Assembly (NCBI GenBank): GCA_958428365.1
Contig: CAUAFT010000006.1
Coordinates: 89,496-153,495 of the forward strand
Direction of reading: 5' to 3'
Source: an uncultured Lachnospiraceae bacterium
Lineage (GTDB): Bacteria; Bacillota; Clostridia; Lachnospirales; Lachnospiraceae
Length of the DNA stretch: 64,000 nucleotides
Positions 58,702 through 64,000 of this stretch are shown here, piece after piece. Below the pieces are notes generated by a model. The model had not been told where the DNA came from. It saw only the letters and a list, made by a program, of their open reading frames with translations, and ran no database searches. Every line of letters begins with the position of its first letter. The first letter of the stretch is position 1. The position numbers and the translations under genes were made by a program.

Positions 58702-58801
58702 GATTCCACCTTTCCAAATTTAAAATTTTGTGTTATGATATAGAAAATGCATTCGCATTTACTATCTATAGCACCTGTTCTCGCCAAAGAATTTTGAGGT
58801 G

Positions 58802-59179
58802 CTATTGTTTTGCCTGAATATCTTTTTTCTTAAATAAGTCTTCATACTTCATCCCGGTAAACTCTAGTATTTTTTCAATTTCCACTATGTTAAATGGATG
58901 TTCTCCCTTCAACTTACCCATCATTGTGGCATAACGAATACCTACCACATCCGCGAGTTTTTTCGCTGTTATGCGATTTTTACTCAAATAATGTGAAAGT
59001 CCTTCATAAATACATTTTTCCGATGTACTTGTACAGGTTCTTCCAACATTTGGTATGATTTGCTGTACTCTTTGCCTTGAAACCCCAAACTTATCGGCGA
59101 TTTCCTGATAAGAGAACCCGTCCAGCCTCATCGAGAACATCTCCATCTTTTGTTCTTTCATTATCACTTGCTTCGGCAT
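58802..59179 (-). CDS. Double-HTH regulator-like phage protein
   Basis: 125 aa. A sigma-like helix-turn-helix (FSYQEIADKFGVSRQRVQQI) and a second XRE-like one (ITAKKLADVVGIRYATMMGK). Early leftward operon; probably regulates early genes. Overlaps the membrane protein gene by 89 bp, so a downstream start (59161, 59146 or 59131) is possible. Confidence 0.7.
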   Translation of the reverse strand: MPKQVIMKEQKMEMFSMRLDGFSYQEIADKFGVSRQRVQQIIPNVGRTCTSTSEKCIYEGLSHYLSKNRITAKKLADVVGIRYATMMGKLKGEHPFNIVEIEKILEFTGMKYEDLFKKKDIQAKQ

Positions 59180-59333
59180 TTATTTTCTCTCCTTTCCTGT
59201 ATCCCAGATATGCAATTCCCAGCCCTGCCAAAACCATCATCCCGCATAACACAGGTTGTCCATCATAGCCGCAGGATCCGAGGATGAAGAGTGTAACTCC
59301 AATAATAAATAGTGCATTTCCTGTTTTCTTCAT
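59091..59333 (-). CDS. Small membrane protein, 80 aa
   Basis: Two hydrophobic helices (ALFIIGVTLFILGSCGY and PVLCGMMVLAGLGIAYLGY) and a charged tail. Early phage membrane proteins may serve exclusion or host takeover. Function unknown. Confidence 0.6.
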   Translation of the reverse strand: MKKTGNALFIIGVTLFILGSCGYDGQPVLCGMMVLAGLGIAYLGYRKGEKINAEASDNERTKDGDVLDEAGRVLLSGNRR

Positions 59334-59539
59334 CTCCTCCCCCTCTGCGCCTTAATCTCTTTCTGTCTCCATTTTTCAAATTCGACCGTATCAAACATGA
59401 TGTGGCTTCTTGGTTTTGCCGGGTCTTTCTTCCAGGCAAAGTTGTTACTCTTACTATGGTAAGCCCTATCAAGGGTCAGCCTGGAGAAGCCCATCCGCAA
59501 CAATTCAGGTCTGGACATGATCGGTTTTGGATATTCCAT
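59330..59539 (-). CDS. Small DNA-binding (excisionase-like) protein, 69 aa
   Basis: From the ATG at 59539 after AAGGAGGAAGAGG. MEYPKPIMSRPELLRMGFSR, then RSHIMFDTVEFEKWRQKEI: a winged-helix pattern as in excisionase-type proteins (helix, then a D-T-x-E-F-E-x-W wing). It stands where an xis gene would be expected, as no other candidate is seen in the prophage. Confidence 0.65.
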   Translation of the reverse strand: MEYPKPIMSRPELLRMGFSRLTLDRAYHSKSNNFAWKKDPAKPRSHIMFDTVEFEKWRQKEIKAQRGRR

Positions 59540-59952
59540 CCTCTTCCTCCTTTCCCCAAGTCGTTTCTTCTCTTTTTTCTCTCGCAATATTCTGAATACT
59601 TGAATTTTTATTTTGATAATGTTAATATTTTCTTGCCCGTTTTGTGCAAGAAGGGAGTCATTATGTTGACAAAACTTTTGACTATGCCCTGCGCTTTGAT
59701 GAGTACCGATTGATTTACCGTCGTCAGTACAACATGTGTTTGCTATAGGGCTTAATCCAAAACGAACGCCTATCGTTTAAGAAACACGATGCTGGTGGAC
59801 AGAACGCACTACATTATCTGTCGATTCCGGTAATACACAGTCGCGAATGTGTATGAGCCTGAGCCTAAGAGCCTGCGCCGGAACCCAGCCATCTCAATGC
59901 AATAAATAGGCTAGAAATAAGTATTGGGTAGTAGTGCATCCAATGCTTTTTT
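59540..59952. other. Non-coding stretch in the early region
   Basis: No gene supported. It holds a hairpin ATACACA-N8-TGTGTAT (59833-59854), a GAGCCTGAGCC / AGAGCC repeat nearby, and a 16-codon plus-strand frame (59662) after AAGGGAGTC that could be a leader peptide. Probably carries early promoters or a structured leader. Confidence 0.4.
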
Positions 59953-60180
59953 CTATTTTTCCCTTCTCGCATTTGGCAAACGGGGCTTTAAGAAAAAATC
60001 TGTATTCAGATTCAGCGCCCCGCAGATCAGCGCATACTCCTCAAGCGTCAGTTGCCTTTTTTCATTTAGCGCCATATTTATTTTGGGTGATGAAATGCCT
60101 GTCTTTTCACTCAAAAATGACTGCGAGATACCGTTTTTTCTCAAATATCCCTTAATATCATTACCTACCAACTTTCTCAC
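59953..60180 (-). CDS. HTH XRE-family protein, 75 aa
   Basis: MRKLVGNDIKGYLRKNGISQ, SFLSEKTGISSPKINMALN is a Cro/CI-type helix-turn-helix; ends DFFLKPRLPNARREK. Second gene of the leftward early operon after Cro. Confidence 0.78.
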   Translation of the reverse strand: MRKLVGNDIKGYLRKNGISQSFLSEKTGISSPKINMALNEKRQLTLEEYALICGALNLNTDFFLKPRLPNARREK

Positions 60181-60219
60181 CTCCTTACTTTTTCATCTCT
60201 TCCAACCTCCGAGTCCGTT

Positions 60220-60426
60220 TTATTGGACAGCTTCTGTGTTATCCTCTAAGAAGTAGTCAACAGATACACCAAAGTAATCCGCCAGAATTTTCAGCTTTTC
60301 TAATTTAGGACGATAATACCCTTGCTTCCAGCTTGATAGTGTAGCAGTTGAAATCCCTGTATCTTTCGATACTTGGTATGCAGTTTTGTTATTTTTGTCC
60401 AATAATTTCTGAAAATTTTTGTACAA
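60220..60426 (-). CDS. Cro-like repressor of the prophage, TTG start
   Basis: 68 aa from TTG at 60426, preceded by AAAGGAGG with good spacing; the ATG at 60462 lies before that site. YKNFQKLLDKNNKTAYQVSK and TGISTATLSSWKQGYYRPK are strikingly like the N-terminus of the divergent CI (YEIFKKLLEEHNITAYRVSK), so Cro and CI are paralogs. Confidence 0.82.
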   Translation of the reverse strand: MYKNFQKLLDKNNKTAYQVSKDTGISTATLSSWKQGYYRPKLEKLKILADYFGVSVDYFLEDNTEAVQ

Positions 60427-60464
60427 ATTAACACCTCCTTTACTTAATATCATGATTGACATTA

Positions 60465-60601
60465 TCTAAGGTTTCTTATATAATCAAAGTACCACCTAAG
60501 TTATGATAGAAACCTTAGATTTGACTTAGTTATCTAAGCTATGTCTGTAATATAGCATAGTTTTCTGTGCTTGTCAATATATTTTGGCATAGTTTTCTAA
60601 G
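60465..60601. promoter_or_regulatory. Prophage lysogeny switch operators and Cro promoter
   Basis: Three 14-bp operators CTTAGTTATCTAAG (60525), CATAGTTTTCTGTG (60556) and CATAGTTTTCTAAG (60588) at 31-32 bp steps. A perfect 12-bp inverted repeat, TCTAAGGTTTCT (60465) and AGAAACCTTAGA (60508), gives further half-related sites. The minus promoter is TTGACA (60572-60577) N17 TATATT (60549-60554), overlapping the middle operator. Confidence 0.75.
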
Positions 60602-60634
60602 TTATTTTCTTTTGTGAAAAGGAGAATACAAACT

Positions 60635-61054
60635 ATGTATGAGATTTTTAAGAAACTTTTAGAAGAACATAACATAACGGCATACAGAGTTTCTAAAGAA
60701 ACAGGTGTAACTACTGCAACACTTACAAGTTGGAAACAGGGAAAATACACACCTAAGCCAGAAAAACTTCAAAAAATAGCCGACTATTTTGGAGTGTCAT
60801 TAGAATATTTAATGACTGGAAAAGAAGATTCCACTACAAATTCAGCTCCCTTAACTTCGAGAGACGAAAAAGACATTAAATCTATTCTGGAGAACACAGA
60901 GCAACTCCTTAAACAGGATGGATTGATGTTTGACGGCAAGCCGGCCAGTCCAGAAGCTATTGAATCTGTACTTTCTGCAATGCAAGTGGGTATGGAGATG
61001 GCAAAGAGAAAAAATAAGGAGCTATATACACCTAAAAAATACAAAAAGGAATGA
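60635..61054 (+). CDS. CI-like XRE repressor of the prophage
   Basis: 139 aa from the ATG at 60635 (AAAAGGAG, 10 nt). N-terminal helix-turn-helix ITAYRVSKETGVTTATLTSW. The C-terminal part is helical with no peptidase domain, so inactivation is likely by the ImmA-like protease encoded next, as in ICEBs1-type switches. Confidence 0.85.
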   Translation: MYEIFKKLLEEHNITAYRVSKETGVTTATLTSWKQGKYTPKPEKLQKIADYFGVSLEYLMTGKEDSTTNSAPLTSRDEKDIKSILENTEQLLKQDGLMFDGKPASPEAIESVLSAMQVGMEMAKRKNKELYTPKKYKKE

Positions 61055-61058
61055 GTTA

Positions 61059-61496
61059 ATGAAAATACGCAGTTTGGCAGAGTCTATCGTCAAAAAGTAT
61101 CAGACTAGAAATCCTTTTGATATTATTAAAGAACGGAATACTATTCTGGTATATGCTCCACTTATTGACGTTAGAGGATTTTACCAATACTTTCAAAGAA
61201 ATCATATTATCTATATTAATGAGAATTTGCCAGAGCATGAACAGAAATTTGTATGTGCTCATGAGTTGGGTCATATGATGCTTCATAAAAAGGCGAATGC
61301 TGTTTACATGGATACACGGACATGCTTTAATACAAATAAATATGAAATTGAAGCGAATCAATTTGCCGCTGAATTATTAATACCAGATGAAATCATTCTG
61401 GAAAATTGCAACCTGACAACCGAGCAGCTTTCCCGGATACTTGGATACGAACAGGCTCTTATTGAGTTACGCTTAAAAAGTTACCATGAAATCTAA
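61059..61496 (+). CDS. immA: ImmA/IrrE-family metallopeptidase
   Basis: 145 aa from the ATG at 61059, 4 bp after the CI stop. Zinc motif HELGH in EQKFVCAHELGHMMLHKK, and a third ligand E in YEIEANQFAAELLIP. Enzymes of this family cut partner repressors to start excision after DNA damage. The CI gene directly upstream is the obvious substrate. A longer frame from 60930 overlaps CI and is rejected. Confidence 0.87.
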   Translation: MKIRSLAESIVKKYQTRNPFDIIKERNTILVYAPLIDVRGFYQYFQRNHIIYINENLPEHEQKFVCAHELGHMMLHKKANAVYMDTRTCFNTNKYEIEANQFAAELLIPDEIILENCNLTTEQLSRILGYEQALIELRLKSYHEI

Positions 61497-61523
61497 GAAA
61501 ACAAAAGAAAGAAGAAATGAATT

Positions 61524-62033
61524 ATGAGATTACTTGATTTTTTAACGCATAGCAAATCAACAACATTAGTAAGTTCAAATAATACTGAACCGCAAAGAAA
61601 ATTTAAATTTGATTATCCAGTTGCGGATTTTCAATGGGATTTTGTTGAATCAGAAATAGAAAAACTCAACAAACTTTTAAAAACAGTAACCTGTACAAAA
61701 AAGTTACATATGGATAGCCAAGCATTAACAAAAGATTCTTATTTTCGATATGAGCCCTTCACACTCAAAACGGGTAAAATCAGCAAGTACCCATGTTCTC
61801 TATGTGCATGTTCTACAGTATATATGGGATATTCTGCATTTATATCATATGATATAAACGATAACATAGGAAAAGGTCATATGCATATAAGCACAAAAAA
61901 ATATGCTTATACGATTGATTTTAAAAACATAGACGGAAAATTAACCATAACCAAAGTTGTCACTACAGATGATGACATGAATAATGAGAAACTATATCAT
62001 CTTCAAAAAGATGGAACTGTTTTCAAAAAATAA
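61524..62033 (+). CDS. Lysogenic-module protein of unknown function, 169 aa
   Basis: Begins MRLLDFLTHSKSTTLVSS; contains FDYPVADFQWDFVESEIEKL and YTIDFKNIDGKLTITKVVT. No signal peptide or membrane helix. AT-rich compared with late genes. It and the next gene share a 25-bp leader around their start (AACAAAAGAAAGAAG). Probably expressed in the lysogen; could serve immunity. Confidence 0.65.
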   Translation: MRLLDFLTHSKSTTLVSSNNTEPQRKFKFDYPVADFQWDFVESEIEKLNKLLKTVTCTKKLHMDSQALTKDSYFRYEPFTLKTGKISKYPCSLCACSTVYMGYSAFISYDINDNIGKGHMHISTKKYAYTIDFKNIDGKLTITKVVTTDDDMNNEKLYHLQKDGTVFKK

Positions 62034-62129
62034 AAAACAAAAATTTAATAGGATTAGTTATGATATAATTTAAGCTACTTAATGTGCTTGAATCATATAA
62101 ACAAAAACAAAAGAAAGAAGGAATGAGTT

Positions 62130-62501
62130 ATGTCATTAATCAAATGTCCAGACTGTGGAAAGGAAGTGTCCGATAAGGCTCCGGCTTGCCCAAATTGCGG
62201 ATGTCCTTTGGCTTCATCTAACTCCACAAACGAACCAGAATTTGTTGATTCAAACAACAACGTTATTAAATGTCCTAAATGTGGAGGTTCAAACATCAAT
62301 TTCCAAGTACAGGAGGTATCATCTAAAACAAAAAAGAAAAAGACATCCTTAATACATAAGGCAGCTCGTGCAACGATGGTTCTTAGTACTGGTGGATTAT
62401 GGGCTCTTACACCCGGACCAGACGGAAAAGAACGTGCAAAGGTAAAAAGCGGTACATTCGCTGTTTGCCAATCTTGTGGTAGATCATGGAAAGTTAAATA
62501 A
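62130..62501 (+). CDS. Zinc-ribbon domain protein, 123 aa
   Basis: N-terminal zinc ribbon KCPDCGKEVSDKAPACPNCG, then a second one (CPKCGGSNINFQ ... CQSCGRSWKVK) split by a helical part. Expressed from the lysogenic side, before the integrase. Function unknown. Confidence 0.75.
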   Translation: MSLIKCPDCGKEVSDKAPACPNCGCPLASSNSTNEPEFVDSNNNVIKCPKCGGSNINFQVQEVSSKTKKKKTSLIHKAARATMVLSTGGLWALTPGPDGKERAKVKSGTFAVCQSCGRSWKVK

Positions 62502-62574
62502 TAAAAACCGCCCCTGCGCCAACAGGAGCGGTAACGGAACCATACCGGAAAAACCGATATAACCCTCTCTAAAC
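62502..62574 (-). ncRNA. Predicted small RNA divergent from prophage integrase
   Basis: Minus promoter TTGTAT (62604-62609) N17 TATAAT (62581-62586), nearly identical to the satellite copy. Transcription from about 62574 meets a terminator, ACCGC-CCTG / CAGG-GCGGT followed by TTTTTATT on the minus strand only (62502-62532). The RNA would be about 70 nt with the 5' hairpin AUAUCGG...CCGGUAU also present in the satellite RNA. Confidence 0.6.
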
Positions 62575-62650
62575 AATTGGATTATATCATTCTCCCGGTA
62601 AAAATACAAGTACCGGGCATTTTTACGCCCATTTTTAGGAGGGTGATACT
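62536..62650 (+). promoter_or_regulatory. Conserved integrase leader with attenuator-like hairpin (prophage copy)
   Basis: Near-identical to 19890-20008 (one gap, about ten substitutions). CCCGGTA...TACCGGGCATTTTT can act as a terminator in front of the integrase ribosome binding site AGGAGGG. Confidence 0.75.
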
Positions 62651-63769
62651 ATGGCTGTAAAATACAAACGGCAAAAAGACGGCAGATTCCAGGCTAAGGT
62701 CTGGGATGGAACTTACGACAAATACAACCTCAAGCACTATGTTACGCTCTACTCCACCAAATCAAGCCGAGATCTGGAAAATAAAGTCGCAAATTACATA
62801 AAAGAACGGGATGCGGATAAAATCAAGGTACATTCCGATATACTCTTCATAGATTATGCCAGGGAATGGCTCGAAACTTATAAGGCGGTTCGGGAACGAG
62901 GCACAAAGATCATGTACGAAAACATCATAGAAAAACATCTCATCTCCTTAGACGCCGTGAAAATATCTGATCTTAAAAGGCTCCACTTCCAGCTTGTCAT
63001 AAATGAAGCGCTGGATAGCCCAAGAACCTGCCAGCAGATCAAGATTACTTTTAAACAGATTATTAAGTCTGCAATATCAGATAAACTTTTGCCTGCAACA
63101 GCCCTGGATACTATCTGCTCCAACATTGACATCCCAAAGTATGTCCCATCGGAAAAACGCGGACTTACGGAAACAGAAAAATCAGCCATTAAAACAGCCG
63201 ATTTTACCGACCGTGAAAAGGCTTTTATATTGATTGCGTATGGATGCGGTCTGCGCCGCGGGGAGATTTTAGCTCTCACAAAATTTGACATATCTCTGGA
63301 ACACTCTGAATTGACCGTAAACAAGGCTTTAGCCTTTGATGGTAATAATCCATACCTAAAGGCTCCAAAATCCAAGAATGGATCTCGAACGGTTCCGATA
63401 CCGCAATTTGTATCAGATTTCCTGAAAGAATACCTGCAGACTTTACCAGAATCCAATCAATTATTCTTCAAATCAGACGGAACACTCATGACCGCATCGA
63501 GCTACCGCAAGATGTGGGAGTCCATACTAAGAAAGATCAACATTGCCGCCGGAGGAACGGATACCATCAACAAGGTTCCCGGTCTGACAGCTCATGTCTT
63601 CCGTCATAACTACTGCGCCAACCTCTGCTATCAGATGCCTAAGATAAGCATAAAGAAGATCGCCCAGCTATTAGGTGACAGCGAAAAAATGGTCTTAGAA
63701 GTTTATAACCATGTTTTGGATGAAAAAGAAAATGTCCAGGATGTTATATCAGATGCGATTGCTCTTTGA
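62651..63769 (+). CDS. int: Tyrosine-type integrase of the prophage
   Basis: 372 aa. Catalytic residues R202/R203 (GLRRGEIL), H315-x-x-R318 (AHVFRHNYC) and Y352 (EVYNHVLD); the usual second histidine is D343 (LLGDSEK), an accepted variation. Sequence outside the motifs is very different from the satellite integrase, yet both use the same 48-bp core. Ends 157 bp before the right core. Confidence 0.92.
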   Translation: MAVKYKRQKDGRFQAKVWDGTYDKYNLKHYVTLYSTKSSRDLENKVANYIKERDADKIKVHSDILFIDYAREWLETYKAVRERGTKIMYENIIEKHLISLDAVKISDLKRLHFQLVINEALDSPRTCQQIKITFKQIIKSAISDKLLPATALDTICSNIDIPKYVPSEKRGLTETEKSAIKTADFTDREKAFILIAYGCGLRRGEILALTKFDISLEHSELTVNKALAFDGNNPYLKAPKSKNGSRTVPIPQFVSDFLKEYLQTLPESNQLFFKSDGTLMTASSYRKMWESILRKINIAAGGTDTINKVPGLTAHVFRHNYCANLCYQMPKISIKKIAQLLGDSEKMVLEVYNHVLDEKENVQDVISDAIAL

Positions 63770-63778
63770 TGAAAATAT

Positions 63779-63840
63779 TTGAAGAGGAAATGAAGATATT
63801 GGGGGCTGAAAAGCCCCTTTGAAGATGAATTGAAGATACT
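63779..63840. repeat. Two prophage integrase arm-type repeats and integrase terminator
   Basis: TTGAAGAGGAAATGAAGATATT (63779-63800) and TTGAAGATGAATTGAAGATACT (63819-63840) match the left-end copy at 21411-21432. Between them GGGGCT-GAAA-AGCCCC followed by TTT (about 63802-63820) is the integrase terminator. Confidence 0.68.
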
Positions 63841-63876
63841 TTTTTGAGCATATTTAGAGTACTTGTAACATAATAC

Positions 63877-63920
63877 AAAAATAGCGGAACCCTCTATTTT
63901 AAAGGCTTTCCGCTATTTTT
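63877..63920 (-). terminator. Terminator of tRNA-Lys, phage-borne copy
   Basis: AAAAATAGCGGAA-type stem with TTCCGCTATTTTT, nearly the same as 13050-13096. Because it lies inside the prophage, the phage brings a replacement terminator for the tRNA it integrates into. Confidence 0.8.
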
Positions 63921-63926
63921 CCACTA

Positions 63927-63974
63927 ATGAGGCATCGGGGATTCGAACCCCGGACAACTTGATTAAAAGTCAAG
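63927..63974 (-). repeat. attR core, copy 3, within tRNA-Lys
   Basis: 48 bp identical to the cores at 13101 and 21315. Here the tRNA gene is rebuilt intact, its 3' half supplied by the element. Confidence 0.93.
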
Positions 63975-64000
63975 TGCTCTGCCAACTGAGCTAATACCCC
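63928..64000 (-). tRNA. tRNA-Lys (anticodon TTT)
   Basis: 73 nt from GGGGTATTAGCTCAG at 64000 to the discriminator A at 63928. Cloverleaf: acceptor GGGGTAT/ATGCCTC with G-U pairs, D arm GCTC..GAGC, anticodon stem ACTTG/CAAGT with loop CTTTTAA, T arm CCGGG-GTTCGAA-CCCCG type. CCA is not encoded. It is the integration target of both elements. Confidence 0.95.

Larger units (their letters stand above)
21315..63974. mobile_element. Contractile-tailed (PBSX/Mu-baseplate type) prophage, about 42.6 kb
   Basis: It is bounded by the 48-bp tRNA-Lys cores at 21315 and 63927. It carries terminase, SPP1-type portal, Mu F-type head protein, scaffold, capsid, sheath, tube, tape measure, LysM tail protein, XkdQ to XkdT baseplate genes, DUF2313 protein, tail fibre, holin/XhlA/lysin, recombination, replication, regulation and integrase. 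All essential modules of a myovirus-like phage are visible, so it may be functional. The only damage seen is in accessory genes (antirepressor, ASCH gene). Confidence 0.9.

Noticed and set aside
60930..61058. 43-residue N-terminal extension of the ImmA-like protein
   Set aside because: It overlaps the CI coding sequence in another frame and has no ribosome binding site; the start at 61059 matches family length.

Overview
The window looks like chromosome of an anaerobic Firmicute, most probably a Lachnospiraceae-type Clostridium. The evidence is the AGGAGG-type ribosome binding sites, the VanRS- and RsiV-like envelope-stress genes, a C_GCAxxG_C_C protein, a yybP-ykoY riboswitch and a PBSX-like contractile prophage. 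This is inference from gene content, because no rRNA is present. The window ends exactly at the 5' end of a complete tRNA-Lys(TTT) gene (63928..64000, minus).

1..13100 is host chromosome. It holds a response regulator/kinase/ABC exporter operon, an M23 peptidase, a PepSY lipoprotein, an ECF sigma factor with an RsiV-like anti-sigma, an orphan VanR/VanS-like pair, a C39-like protein, a C_GCAxxG_C_C protein, and a two-gene operon (unknown protein plus YccF-type membrane protein) behind a Mn-type riboswitch. Four copies of a palindromic intergenic repeat lie in two clusters.

13101..21362 is a small (8.2 kb) integrative element between two 48-bp copies of the tRNA-Lys 3' end. It has the plan of a phage satellite: integrase, a type I toxin/antitoxin-like locus, CI/Cro switch, excisionase, replication initiator and helicase loader, and an iteron-like region. 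It also carries its own scaffold and major capsid genes but no terminase, portal, tail or lysis genes. This is the most interesting object in the window.

21315..63974 is a 42.6-kb contractile-tailed prophage integrated in tandem at the same tRNA site. It contains, from left to right on the plus-strand coordinate: lysis genes, baseplate, tail and head genes, terminase, a late regulator, two DNA methyltransferases, small early proteins, recombination and replication genes, the Cro/CI switch with an ImmA-like protease, and the integrase. Morons (lipoprotein and membrane protein with their own promoter), an IS256-type remnant that truncates an antirepressor gene, and an HNH nuclease that interrupts an ASCH-type gene are also present.

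The two elements share more than the att site. The ~115 bp in front of their otherwise dissimilar integrases are nearly identical. Each copy contains a leftward promoter followed by a leftward Rho-independent terminator, which predicts a small RNA in each element. A small protein family of 85-88 aa also occurs once in the satellite and twice in the prophage. These links make a helper/satellite relationship or cross-regulated excision plausible, but neither is proven by sequence.
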